This document shows positions 1 to 14,400 of a stretch of DNA of 64,000 bases, piece by piece. Numbering within the stretch: the first letter of the stretch is position 1; each line of letters begins with the position of its first letter. Origin of the DNA: Megachile rotundata (taxonomy: Eukaryota > Arthropoda > Insecta > Hymenoptera > Megachilidae); assembly GCF_050947335.1 (NCBI RefSeq), contig NW_027473484.1, forward strand, positions 124,001 through 188,000, in the 5' to 3' direction. Both the position numbers and the translations under genes were made by a program. The notes under the pieces were generated by a model. That model did not search any database. It saw only the letters and a list, made by a program, of their open reading frames with translations, and was not told where the DNA came from.

Positions 1-1958
1 TTGTATGATTGTGATTGTATGATTGTGATTGTATGATTGTGATTGTATGATTGTGATTGTATGATTGTGATTGCATGATTGTGATTGTATCATTGTGATT
101 GCATGATTTTGAATGTATGATTGTGATTGTATGATTGTGATTGTATGATTGTGATTGTATGATTGTGATTGTATGATTGTGATTGTATGATTGTGATTGT
201 ATGATTGTGATTGTATGATTGTGATTGTATGATTGTATTTGGGAGATTGTATTTGGGGGATTGTATTTGGGAGATTGTAATTGTATGATTGCGATTGTAT
301 GATTGTGATTGTATGATTGCGATTGTATGATTGTGATTGTATGATTGTGATGTATGATTGTAATTGTATGATTATGATTGTATGATTGTGATTGTATGAT
401 TGTGATTGTATGATTGTGATTGTATTATTGTATTTGGGTGATTGTAGTTGGGAGATTGTATTTGGGAGATTGTATTTGGGAGATTGTAATTGTATGATTG
501 CGATTGTATGTTTGTGATTGTATGATTGTGACTGTATGATTGTGATTGTATGATTGTGATAGTATGATTGTGATTGTATGATTGTGATGTATGATTGTAA
601 TTGTATGATTATGATTGTATGATTGTGATTGTGTGATTGTGATTGTATGATTGCGATTGTATGAATGCGATTGTATGATTGTGATTGTATGATTGTGATT
701 GTATGATTGCGATTGTATGAATGCGATTGTATGATTGTGATTGCATAATTGTGATTGTATGATTGTGATTGTATGGTTGTGATTGTCTGATTGTGGTTGT
801 ATGATTGTGATTGTATGATTGTGATTGTATGATTGTGATTGTATGATTGTGATTGTATGATTGTATTTGGGAGATTGAATTTGGGATATTGTAATTGTAT
901 GATTGCGATTGTATGATTGTGATTGTATGATTGTGATGTATGATTGTAATTGTATGATTATGATTGTATGATTGTGATTGTATGATTGTGATTGTATGAC
1001 TGTGATTGTATGATTGTAATTGTATGATTATGATTGTATGATTGTGATTGTATGATTGTGATTGTATGAGTGTGATTGTCTGATTGTGGCTGTGCGATTG
1101 TGATTGTACGATTGCGATTGTACGATTGTTATTGAATGACTGTGATTGTATGATTCTGATTGTATGATTGTGATTGCATGATTGTGATTGTATGATTGTG
1201 ATTGCATGATTTTGAATGTATGATTGTGATTGTATGATTGTGATTGCATGATGGTGATTGTATGATTGTGATTGTATGATTGCGATTGTATGAATGCGAT
1301 TGTATGATTGTGATTGCATAATTGTGATTGTATGATTTTGATTGTATGATTGTGATTGTATGATTGTGATTGTATGATTGTGATTGTATGATTGTGATTG
1401 TCTGATTGTGGTTGTATGATTGTGATTGTATGATTGAGATTGTATGATTGTGATTGTATGATTGCGATTGTATGATTGCGATTGTATGATTGTGATTGTA
1501 TGATTGTGATTGTATGATTGTGAACGTATGATTGTGATTGTATGATTATGATTGTATGATTGCGATTGTATGATTGTGATTGTATGATTGTGATTGTATG
1601 ATTGTGATTGTATGATTGTGATTGTATGATTGTGATAGTATGATTGTGATTGTATGACTGTGATTGTATGACTGTGATTGTATGATTGTGATTGTGTGAT
1701 TGTGATTGTATGATTGTGAAAGTGTGATTGTGATTGTATGATTGTGATTGTATGATTGTGATTGTATGATTGTGATTGTATGATTGTGATTGTATGATTG
1801 TGATTGTATGATTGTGATTGTATGATTGTGATTGTATGATTGTGGTTGTATGATTGTGATTGTATGATTGTGATTGTATGAATGTATTTGGGATATTGTA
1901 ATTGTATGATTGCGATTGTATGATTGTGATTGTATGATTGTGATTGTATGATTGTGAT
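1..1958. repeat. Segment S, first copy
   Basis: This stretch matches 16,519-18,476 at a constant offset of 16,518. Checked landmarks are TATCATTG near 85, the GGCTGTGCG word at 1,088, GAACG at 1,522 and GGATATTG at 1,891. The match stops at about 1,959, where GATTCTTTG replaces GATTGTATG. Positions 1 to about 1,070 also match 10,351-11,420 (offset 10,350). At least one base differs (GACTG versus GATTG near 1,138). It is satellite only, with no gene. Confidence 0.85.
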
Positions 1959-2700
1959 TCTTTGATTGTGATTGTATGATTGTGATTGTATGATTGTGAT
2001 TGTATGATTGTGATTGTATGATTGAGATTGTATGATTGTGATTGTATGCTTGCGATTGTATGATTGTGATTGTATGATTGTGATTCTTTGATTGTGATTG
2101 TATGATTGTGATTGTATGATTGTGATTGTATGATTGTGATTATATGATTGTGATTGTATGATTGTGATTGTATGATTGTGATAGTATGATTGTGATTATA
2201 TGATTGTTATTGTATGACTGTGATTGTATGATTGTGATTGTATGATTGTGATTGTATGATTGTGATAGTATGATTGTGAAAGTATGATTGTGATTGTATG
2301 ATTGTGATTGAATGATTGTGATTGTATGATTGTGATTGTATGACTGTGATTGTATGATTGTGATTGTATGATTGTGATTGTCTGATTGTGGTTGTGCGAT
2401 TGTGATTGTACGATTGTGATTGTACGATTGTGATAGTATGATTGTGATTGTTTGATTGTGATTGTATGATTGTGATTGTTTGATTGTATTTGGGAGATTG
2501 TATTTGGGAGATTGTAATTGTATGATTGCGATTGTATGATTGTGATTGTATGATTGCGATTGTATGATTGTGATTGTATGATTGTGATTGTATGATTGTG
2601 ATTGTATGATTATGTTTGTATGATTGTGATTGTATGATTGTGATTGTATGATTGTGATTGTATGATTGTGATAGTATGATTGTGGTTGTATGATTGTGAT
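1959..2700. repeat. Satellite stretch with GATTCTTTG and AGTATG monomers
   Basis: This is satellite between segment S and the 629-bp doublet. The marker GATTCTTTG occurs at 1,956 and 2,082, exactly nine monomers (126 bp) apart. The part from 2,082 resembles 7,396 onward, including the GATTATATG and GTTATTGTATGACTG monomers. A short G-run cluster lies near 2,483-2,510. No gene is seen. Confidence 0.75.
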
Positions 2701-3960
2701 TGTATGACTGTGATTGTATGATTGTGATTGTATGATTGTGATTGTATGATTGTGAAAGTATGATTGTGATGGTATGATTGTGATTGTATGATTGTGATTG
2801 TATAATTGTGATTGTATGAGTGTGATTGTCTGATTGTGGTTGTGCGATTGTGATTGTACGATTGTGATTGTACGATTGTTATTGAATGATTGTGATTGTA
2901 TGATTCTGATTGTATGATTGTGATTGCATGATTGTGATTGTATGATTGTGATTGCATGATTTTGAATGTATGATTGCGATTGTATGATTGTGGTTGTATG
3001 ATTGTGATTGTATGATTGTGATTGTATGATTGTGATTGTATGATTGTGATAGTATGATTGTGATTGTATGATTGTGATTGTATGATTGTGATTGTATGAT
3101 TGTGATTGTATGATTGTATTTGGGAGATTGTATTTGGGAGATTGTATTTGGGAGATTGTAATTGTATGATTGCGATTGTATGATTGTGATTGTATGATTG
3201 CGATTGTATGATTGTGATTGTATGATTGTGATGTATGATTGTAATTGTATGATTATGATTGTATGATTGTGATTGTATGATTGTGATTGTATGACTGTGA
3301 TTGTATGACTGTGATTGTATGATTGTGATTGTATGATTGTGATTGTATGATTGTGATTGTATGATTGTGATTGTATGATTGTGAAAGTATGATTGTGATG
3401 GTATGATTGTGATTGTATGATTGTGATTGTATAATTGTGATTGTATGAGTGTGATTGTCTGATTGTGGTTGTGCGATTGTGATTGTACGATTGTGATTGT
3501 ACGATTGTTATTGAATGATTGTGATTGTATGATTCTGATTGTATGATTGTGATTGCATGATTGTGATTGTATGATTGTGATTGCATGATTTTGAATGTAT
3601 GATTGCGATTGTATGATTGTGGTTGTATGATTGTGATTGTATGATTGTGATTGTATGATTGTGATTGTATGATTGTGATAGTATGATTGTGATTGTATGA
3701 TTGTGATTGTATGATTGTGATTGTATGATTGTGATTGTATGATTGTATTTGGGAGATTGTATTTGGGAGATTGTATTTGGGAGATTGTAATTGTATGATT
3801 GCGATTGTATGATTGTGATTGTATGATTGCGATTGTATGATTGTGATTGTATGATTGTGATGTATGATTGTAATTGTATGATTATGATTGTATGATTGTG
3901 ATTGTATGATTGTGATTGTATGACTGTGATTGTATGACTGTGATTGTATGATTGTGATTG
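2700..3960. repeat. 629-bp higher-order repeat, two copies
   Basis: A cassette is repeated in tandem at an offset of 629 bp, which is 45 monomers less one base. Landmarks are GATGGTATG at 2,771 and 3,400, TTGAATGATTG at 2,882 and 3,511, and the 13-bp monomer at 3,231 and 3,860. The missing base is accounted for by one 13-bp monomer per cassette. Copies differ by a 28-bp deletion near the GAAAG marker (3,383 versus 3,984). The outer boundaries are approximate. Confidence 0.8.
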
Positions 3961-5261
3961 TATGATTGTGATTGTATGATTGTGAAAGTATGATTGTGAT
4001 TGTATGATTGTGATTGTATGATTGTGATTGTATGATTGTGATTGTATGATTGTGATTGTATGATTGTGATTGTATGATTGTGATTGTATGATTGTGATTG
4101 TATGATTGTGATTGTCTGATTGTGGTTGTGCGATTGTGATTGTACGATTGTGATTGTACGATTGTTATTGAATGATTGTGATTGTATGATTCTGATTGTA
4201 TGATTGTGATTGCATGATTGTGATTGCATGATTGTGATTGTATGATTGTATCTGGGAGATTGTATTTGGGAGATTGTAATTGTATGATTGCGATTGTATG
4301 ATTGTGATTATATGATTGCGATTGTATGATTGTGATTGTCTGATTGTGATGTATGATTGTAATTGTATGATTATGATTGTATGATTGTGATTGTATGATT
4401 GTGATTGTATGATTGTGATTGTATGATTGTGAATGTACGATTGTGATTGTACGATTGTGGTTGTATGATTGTGATTGTATGCTTGCGATTGTATGAATGT
4501 GATGGTATGATTGTGGTTGTATGATTGTGATTGTATGATTGTGATTGTATGATTGTGATTGTATGATTGTGATTGTATGATTGTGATTGTATGATTGTGA
4601 TTGTATGATTGTGAATGTACGATTGTGATTGTACGATTGTGACTGTATGATTGTGATTGTATGACTGTGATTGTATGACTGTGATTGTATGATTGTGATT
4701 GTATGATTGTGATTGTATGATTGTGAAAGTATGATTGTGATTCTATGATTGTGATTGTATGATTGTGATTGTATGATTGTGATTGTATGATTGTGATTGT
4801 ATGATTGTGATTGTATGATTGTGATTGTATGATTGTGATTGTATGATTGTGATTGTATGATTGTGATTGTCTGATTGTGGTTGTGCGATTGTGATTGTAC
4901 GATTGTGATTGTACGATTGTTATTGAATGATTGTGATTGTATGATTCTGATTGTATGATTGTGATTGCATGATTGTGATTGTATGATTGTATCTGGGAGA
5001 TTGTATTTGGGAGATTGTAATTGTATGATTGCGATTGTATGATTGTGATTATATGATTGCGATTGTATGATTGTGATTGTCTGATTGTGATGTATGATTG
5101 TAATTGTATGATTATGATTGTATGATTGTGATTGTATGATTGTGATTGTATGATTGTGATTGTATGATAGTATCTGGGAGATTGTATTTGGGAGATTGTA
5201 ATTGTATGATTGCAATTGTATGATTGTGATTGTATGATTGCGATTGTATGATTGTGATTGT
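3960..5261. repeat. 741-bp higher-order repeat, two copies
   Basis: Markers recur at an offset of 741 bp (53 monomers less one base): GAAAG at 3,984 and 4,725, TCTGGGAG at 4,251 and 4,992, GATTATATG at 4,306 and 5,047. The intervening GTGGTTGTGCG word is offset 755, so a single 14-bp unit was gained or lost inside. A third TCTGGGAG at 5,173 lies 181 bp on (13 monomers less one). Boundaries are approximate. Confidence 0.78.
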
Positions 5262-8200
5262 ATGATTGCGATCGTATGATTGTGATTGCATGATTATGAT
5301 TGTATGATTGTGATTGTATGGTTGCGATTGTATGATTGTGATTGTTTGATTGTGATTGTATGATTGTGATTGTATGATTATGTTTGTATGATTGTGATTG
5401 TATGATTGTGATTGTATGATTGTGATTGTATGATTGTGATAGTATGATTGTGGTTGTATGATTGTGATTGTATGACTGTGATTGTATGATTGTGATTGTA
5501 TGATTGTGATTGTATGATTGTGAAAGTATGATTGTGATGGTATGATTGTGATTGTATGATTGTGATTGTATAATTGTGATTGTATGAGTGTGATTGTCTG
5601 ATTGTGGTTGTGCGATTGTGATTGTACGATTGTGATTGTACGATTGTTATTGAATGATTGTGATTGTATGATTCTGATTGTATGATTGTGATTGCATGAT
5701 TGTGATTGTATGATTGTGATTGCATGATTTTGAATGTATGATTGCGATTGTATGATTGTGGTTGTATGATTGTGATTGTATGATTGTGATTGTATGATTG
5801 TGATTGTATGATTGTGATAGTATGATTGTGATTGTATGATTGTGATTGTATGATTGTGATTGTATGATTGTGATTGTATGATTGTATTTGGGAGATTGTA
5901 TTTGGGAGATTGTATTTGGGAGATTGTAATTGTATGATTGCGATTGTATGATTGTGATTGTATGATTGCGATTGTATGATTGTGATTGTATGATTGTGAT
6001 TGTATGATTGTATCTGGGAGATTGTATTTGGGAGATTGTATTTGGGGGATTGTAATTCTATGATTGCGGTTGTATGATTGTGATTGTATGATTGCGATTG
6101 TATGATTGTGATTGTATGATTGTGATGTATGATTGTAATTGTATGATTATGATTGTATGATTGTGATTGTATGATTGTGATGGTATGATTGTGATTGTAT
6201 GATTGCGATCGTATGATTGTGATTGCATGATTATGATTGTATGATTGTGATTGTATGATTGCGATTGTATGATTGTGATTGTATGATTATGATTGTATTT
6301 TTGTGATTGTATGATTGTGATTGTATGATTGTGATTGTGTGATTGTGATTGTATGATTGTGATTGTCTGATTGTGGTTGTGCGATTGTGATTGTACGATT
6401 GTGATTGTATGATTGTGATCATATGATTATGATTGTATGATTGTGATTGCATGATTGTGATTGTATGATAGTGATTGCATGATTTTGAATGTATGATTGT
6501 GATTGTATGATTGTGATTGTATGATTGTGATTGTATGATTGTGATTGTATGATTGTGATTGTATGATTGTGATAGTATGATTGTGATCGTATGATTGTGA
6601 TTGTATGATTGTGATTGTATGATTGTGATTGTATGATTGTGATTGTATGATTGTATTTGGGATATTGTAATTGTATGATTGCGATTGTATGATTGTGATT
6701 GTATGATTGTGATTGTATGATTGCGATTGTATGAATGCGATTGTATGATTGTGATTGCATAATTGTGATTGTATGATTGTGATTGTATGATTGTGATTGT
6801 ATGATTGTGATTGTATGATTGTGATTGTATGATTGTGATTGTATGATTGTGATTGTATGATTGTGATTGTATGATTGTGATTGTTTTATTGTATTTGGGA
6901 GATTGTATTTGGGAGATTGTATTTGGGAGATTGTATTTGGGAGATTGTAATTGTATGATTGCGATTGTATGATTGTGATTGTATGATTGCGATTGTATGA
7001 TTGTGATTGTATGATTGTGATTGTATGATTGTGATTGTATGATTGTGATTGTATGATTGTGATTGTATGATTGTGATTGTATGATGGTGATTGTATGATT
7101 GTGATTGTATGATTGTGATTGTATGATTGTATTTGGGATATAGTAATTGTATGATTGCGATTGTATGATTGTGATTGTATGATTGTGATTGTATGATTGT
7201 GATAGTATGATTGTGATAGTATGATTGTGAAAGTATGATTGTGATTGTATGATTGTGATTGTATGATTGTGATGTATGATTGTAATTGTATGATTATGAT
7301 TGTATGATTGTGATTGTATGATTGTGATTGTATGATTGAGATTGTATGATTGTGATTGTATGCTTGCGATTGTATGATTGTGATTGTATGATTGTGATTC
7401 TTTGATTGTGATTGTATGATTGTGATTGTATGATTGTGATTGTATGATTGTGATTATATGATTGTGATTGTATGATTGTGATTGTATGATTGTGATAGTA
7501 TGATTGTGATTATATGATTGTTATTGTATGACTGTGATTGTATGATTGTGATTGTATGATTGTGATAGTATGATTGTGAAAGTATGATTGTGATTGTATG
7601 ATTGTGATTGTATGATTGTGATTGTATGATTGTGATTGTATGATTGTGATTGTATGATTGTGATTGTCTGATTGTGATTGTATGATTGTGATTGTATGAT
7701 TATGTTTGTATGATTGTGATTGTATGATTGTGATTGTATGATTGTGATTGTATGATTGTGATAGTATGATTGTGATTGTTTGATTGTGATTGTATGATTG
7801 TGATTGTTTGATTGTATTTGGGAGATTGTATTTGGGAGATTGTAATTGTATGATTGCGATTGTATGATTGTGATTGTATGATTGCGATTGTATGATTGTG
7901 ATTGTATGATTGTGATTGTATGATTGTGATTGTATGATTATGTTTGTATGATTGTGATTGTATGATTGTGATTGTATGATTGTGATTGTATGATTGTGAT
8001 AGTATGATTGTGGTTGTATGATTGTGATTGTATGACTGTGATTGTATGATTGTGATTGTATGATTGTGATTGTATGATTGTGAAAGTATGATTGTGATGG
8101 TATGATTGTGATTGTATGATTGTGATTGTATAATTGTGATTGTATGAGTGTGATTGTCTGATTGTGGTTGTGCGATTGTGATTGTACGATTGTGATTGTA

Positions 8201-11200
8201 CGATTGTTATTGAATGATTGTGATTGTATGATTCTGATTGTATGATTGTGATTGCATGATTGTCATTGTATGATTGTGATTGCATGATTTTGAATGTATG
8301 ATTGCGATTGTATGATTGTGGTTGTATGATTGTGATTGTATGATTGTGATTGTATGATTGTGATTGTATGATTGTGATAGTATGATTGTGATTGTATGAT
8401 TGTGATTGTATGATTATGATTGTATGATTGCGATTGTATGATTGTGATTGTATGATTATGATTGTATTTTTGTGATTGTATGATTGTGATTGTATGATTG
8501 TGATTGTATGATTGTGATTGTATGATTGTGATTGTCTGATTGTGGTTGTGCGATTGTGATTGTACGATTGTGATTGTATGATTGTGATTTTATGATTATG
8601 ATTGTATGATTGTGATTGCATGATTGTGATTGTATGATTGTGATTGCATGATTTTGAATGTATGATTGTGATTGTATGATTGTGATTGTATGATTGTGAT
8701 TGTATGATTGTGATTGTATGATTGTGATAGTATGATTGTGATCGTATGATTGTGATTGTATGATTGTGATTGTATGATTGTGATTGTATGATTGTATTTG
8801 GGATATTGTAATTGTATGATTGCGATTGTATGATTGTGATTGTATGATTGTGATTGTATGATTGTGATTGTATGATTGTGATTGTATGATTGTGATTGTA
8901 TGATTGTGATTGTATGATTGTGATTGTATGATTGTGATTGCATGATTGTGATTGTATGATTGTGATTGCATGATTTTGAATGTATGATTGTGATTGTATG
9001 ATTGTGATTGTATGATTGTGATTGTATGATTGTGATTGTATGATTGTGATTGTATGATTGTGATTGTATGATTGTGATTGTATGATTGTGATTGTATGAT
9101 TGTGATTGTATGATTGTGATTGTATGATTGTATTTGGGAGATTGTATTTGGGGGATTGTATTTGGGAGATTGTAATTGTATGATTGCGATTGTATGTTTG
9201 TGATTGTATGATTGTGACTGTATGATTGTGATTGTATGATTGTGATAGTATGATTGTGATTGTATGATTGTGATTGTATGACTGTGATTGTATGATTGTG
9301 ATTGTATGATTGTGAAAGTATGATTGTGATGGTATGATTGTGATTGTATGATTGTGATTGTATAATTGTGATTGTATGAGTGTGATTGTCTGATTGTGGT
9401 TGTGCGATTGTGATTGTACGATTGTGATTGTACGATTGTTATTGAATGATTGTGATTGTATGATTCTGATTGTATGATTGTGATTGCATGATTGTCATTG
9501 TATGATTGTGATTGCATGATTTTGAATGTATGATTGCGATTGTATGATTGTGGTTGTATGATTGTGATTGTATGATTGTGATTGTATGATTGTGATTGTA
9601 TGATTGTGATAGTATGATTGTGATTGTATGATTGTGATTGTATGATTGTGATTGTATGATTGTGATTGTATGATTGTATTTGGGAGATTGTATTTGGGAG
9701 ATTGTATTTGGGAGATTGTAATTGTATGATTGCGATTGGATGATTGTGATTGTATGATTGCGATTGTATGATTGTGATTGTATGATTGTGATGTATGATT
9801 GTAATTGTATGATTATGATTGTATGATTGTGATTGTATGATTGTGATTGTATGATTGTGATTGTATGATTGCGATTGTATGATTGTGATTGTATGATTAT
9901 GATTGTATTTTTGTGATTGTATGATTGTGATTGTATGATTGTGATTGTATGATTGTGATTGTATGATTGTGATTGTATGATTGTGATTGTCTGATTGTGG
10001 TTGTGCGATTGTGATTGTACGATTGTGATTGTATGATTGTGATTTTATGATTATGATTGTATGATTGTGATTGCATGATTGTGATTGTATGATTGTGATT
10101 GCATGATTTTGAATGTATGATTGTGATTGTATGATTGTGATTGTATGATTGTGATTGTATGATTGTGATTGTATGATTGTGATAGTATGATTGTGATCGT
10201 ATGATTGTGATTGTATGATTGTGATTGTATGATTGTGATTGTATGATTGTATTTGGGATATTGTAATTGTATGATTGCGATTGTATGATTGTGATTGTAT
10301 GATTGTGATTGTATGATTGTGATTGTATGATTGTGATTGTATGATTGTGATTGTATGATTGTGATTGTATGATTGTGATTGTATGATTGTGATTGTATGA
10401 TTGTGATTGTATGATTGTGATTGCATGATTGTGATTGTATCATTGTGATTGCATGATTTTGAATGTATGATTGTGATTGTATGATTGTGATTGTATGATT
10501 GTGATTGTATGATTGTGATTGTATGATTGTGATTGTATGATTGTGATTGTATGATTGTGATTGTATGATTGTGATTGTATGATTGTATTTGGGAGATTGT
10601 ATTTGGGGGATTGTATTTGGGAGATTGTAATTGTATGATTGCGATTGTATGATTGTGATTGTATGATTGCGATTGTATGATTGTGATTGTATGATTGTGA
10701 TGTATGATTGTAATTGTATGATTATGATTGTATGATTGTGATTGTATGATTGTGATTGTATGATTGTGATTGTATTATTGTATTTGGGTGATTGTAGTTG
10801 GGAGATTGTATTTGGGAGATTGTATTTGGGAGATTGTAATTGTATGATTGCGATTGTATGTTTGTGATTGTATGATTGTGACTGTATGATTGTGATTGTA
10901 TGATTGTGATAGTATGATTGTGATTGTATGATTGTGATGTATGATTGTAATTGTATGATTATGATTGTATGATTGTGATTGTGTGATTGTGATTGTATGA
11001 TTGCGATTGTATGAATGCGATTGTATGATTGTGATTGTATGATTGTGATTGTATGATTGCGATTGTATGAATGCGATTGTATGATTGTGATTGCATAATT
11101 GTGATTGTATGATTGTGATTGTATGGTTGTGATTGTCTGATTGTGGTTGTATGATTGTGATTGTATGATTGTGATTGTATGATTGTGATTGTATGATTGT

Positions 11201-11429
11201 GATTGTATGATTGTATTTGGGAGATTGAATTTGGGATATTGTAATTGTATGATTGCGATTGTATGATTGTGATTGTATGATTGTGATGTATGATTGTAAT
11301 TGTATGATTATGATTGTATGATTGTGATTGTATGATTGTGATTGTATGACTGTGATTGTATGATTGTAATTGTATGATTATGATTGTATGATTGTGATTG
11401 TATGATTGTGATTGTATGAGTGTGATTGT
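5262..11429. repeat. 6,168-bp tandem segment, copy 1
   Basis: The segment beginning just before the CGATCG site at 5,269 is repeated from 11,430 with an offset of 6,168. Matches include CGATCG 5,269/11,437, TATTTTTG 6,296/12,464 and the ATCATATGAT palindrome 6,418/12,586. The length equals 440 monomers plus 8 bases, so the period is not a whole number of monomers; 13-bp monomers inside account for this. Relative to copy 2 it carries three extra monomers near 8,090 and lacks three near 9,640. Confidence 0.9.
6890..6945. repeat. G-run monomer cluster, four units
   Basis: Four successive TGTATTTGGGAGAT words follow TGTTTTAT. In the register of the array these are TGGGAGATTGTATT monomers. The cluster is copied at 13,058-13,113 (offset 6,168). 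Confidence 0.9.
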
Positions 11430-14400
11430 ATGATTGCGATCGTATGATTGTGATTGCATGATTATGATTGTATGATTGTGATTGTATGGTTGCGATTGTA
11501 TGATTGTGATTGTTTGATTGTGATTGTATGATTGTGATTGTATGATTATGTTTGTATGATTGTGATTGTATGATTGTGATTGTATGATTGTGATTGTATG
11601 ATTGTGATAGTATGATTGTGGTTGTATGATTGTGATTGTATGACTGTGATTGTATGATTGTGATTGTATGATTGTGATTGTATGATTGTGAAAGTATGAT
11701 TGTGATGGTATGATTGTGATTGTATGATTGTGATTGTATAATTGTGATTGTATGAGTGTGATTGTCTGATTGTGGTTGTGCGATTGTGATTGTACGATTG
11801 TGATTGTACGATTGTTATTGAATGATTGTGATTGTATGATTCTGATTGTATGATTGTGATTGCATGATTGTGATTGTATGATTGTGATTGCATGATTTTG
11901 AATGTATGATTGCGATTGTATGATTGTGGTTGTATGATTGTGATTGTATGATTGTGATTGTATGATTGTGATTGTATGATTGTGATAGTATGATTGTGAT
12001 TGTATGATTGTGATTGTATGATTGTGATTGTATGATTGTGATTGTATGATTGTATTTGGGAGATTGTATTTGGGAGATTGTATTTGGGAGATTGTAATTG
12101 TATGATTGCGATTGTATGATTGTGATTGTATGATTGCGATTGTATGATTGTGATTGTATGATTGTGATTGTATGATTGTATCTGGGAGATTGTATTTGGG
12201 AGATTGTATTTGGGGGATTGTAATTCTATGATTGCGGTTGTATGATTGTGATTGTATGATTGCGATTGTATGATTGTGATTGTATGATTGTGATGTATGA
12301 TTGTAATTGTATGATTATGATTGTATGATTGTGATTGTATGATTGTGATGGTATGATTGTGATTGTATGATTGCGATCGTATGATTGTGATTGCATGATT
12401 ATGATTGTATGATTGTGATTGTATGATTGCGATTGTATGATTGTGATTGTATGATTATGATTGTATTTTTGTGATTGTATGATTGTGATTGTATGATTGT
12501 GATTGTGTGATTGTGATTGTATGATTGTGATTGTCTGATTGTGGTTGTGCGATTGTGATTGTACGATTGTGATTGTATGATTGTGATCATATGATTATGA
12601 TTGTATGATTGTGATTGCATGATTGTGATTGTATGATAGTGATTGCATGATTTTGAATGTATGATTGTGATTGTATGATTGTGATTGTATGATTGTGATT
12701 GTATGATTGTGATTGTATGATTGTGATTGTATGATTGTGATAGTATGATTGTGATCGTATGATTGTGATTGTATGATTGTGATTGTATGATTGTGATTGT
12801 ATGATTGTGATTGTATGATTGTATTTGGGATATTGTAATTGTATGATTGCGATTGTATGATTGTGATTGTATGATTGTGATTGTATGATTGCGATTGTAT
12901 GAATGCGATTGTATGATTGTGATTGCATAATTGTGATTGTATGATTGTGATTGTATGATTGTGATTGTATGATTGTGATTGTATGATTGTGATTGTATGA
13001 TTGTGATTGTATGATTGTGATTGTATGATTGTGATTGTATGATTGTGATTGTTTTATTGTATTTGGGAGATTGTATTTGGGAGATTGTATTTGGGAGATT
13101 GTATTTGGGAGATTGTAATTGTATGATTGCGATTGTATGATTGTGATTGTATGATTGCGATTGTATGATTGTGATTGTATGATTGTGATTGTATGATTGT
13201 GATTGTATGATTGTGATTGTATGATTGTGATTGTATGATTGTGATTGTATGATGGTGATTGTATGATTGTGATTGTATGATTGTGATTGTATGATTGTAT
13301 TTGGGATATAGTAATTGTATGATTGCGATTGTATGATTGTGATTGTATGATTGTGATTGTATGATTGTGATAGTATGATTGTGATAGTATGATTGTGAAA
13401 GTATGATTGTGATTGTATGATTGTGATTGTATGATTGTGATGTATGATTGTAATTGTATGATTATGATTGTATGATTGTGATTGTATGATTGTGATTGTA
13501 TGATTGAGATTGTATGATTGTGATTGTATGCTTGCGATTGTATGATTGTGATTGTATGATTGTGATTCTTTGATTGTGATTGTATGATTGTGATTGTATG
13601 ATTGTGATTGTATGATTGTGATTATATGATTGTGATTGTATGATTGTGATTGTATGATTGTGATAGTATGATTGTGATTATATGATTGTTATTGTATGAC
13701 TGTGATTGTATGATTGTGATTGTATGATTGTGATAGTATGATTGTGAAAGTATGATTGTGATTGTATGATTGTGATTGTATGATTGTGATTGTATGATTG
13801 TGATTGTATGATTGTGATTGTATGATTGTGATTGTCTGATTGTGATTGTATGATTGTGATTGTATGATTATGTTTGTATGATTGTGATTGTATGATTGTG
13901 ATTGTATGATTGTGATTGTATGATTGTGATAGTATGATTGTGATTGTTTGATTGTGATTGTATGATTGTGATTGTTTGATTGTATTTGGGAGATTGTATT
14001 TGGGAGATTGTAATTGTATGATTGCGATTGTATGATTGTGATTGTATGATTGCGATTGTATGATTGTGATTGTATGATTGTGATTGTATGATTGTGATTG
14101 TATGATTATGTTTGTATGATTGTGATTGTATGATTGTGATTGTATGATTGTGATTGTATGATTGTGATAGTATGATTGTGGTTGTATGATTGTGATTGTA
14201 TGACTGTGATTGTATGATTGTGATTGTATGATTGTGATTGTATGATTGTGATTGTATAATTGTGATTGTATGAGTGTGATTGTCTGATTGTGGTTGTGCG
14301 ATTGTGATTGTACGATTGTGATTGTACGATTGTTATTGAATGATTGTGATTGTATGATTCTGATTGTATGATTGTGATTGCATGATTGTCATTGTATGAT

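Noticed and set aside
2879..5215. Long minus-strand open reading frame of 778 codons (and similar ones such as 36,747-38,963, 14,582-16,594 and 8,456-10,426)
   Set aside because: It is a translation of the satellite itself. The complement of the monomer lacks stops, and all three antisense frames give the same 14-residue cycle with ATG and stop set by stray variants. There is no non-repeat domain, no codon structure, no promoter, and overlapping frames encode the same peptide.
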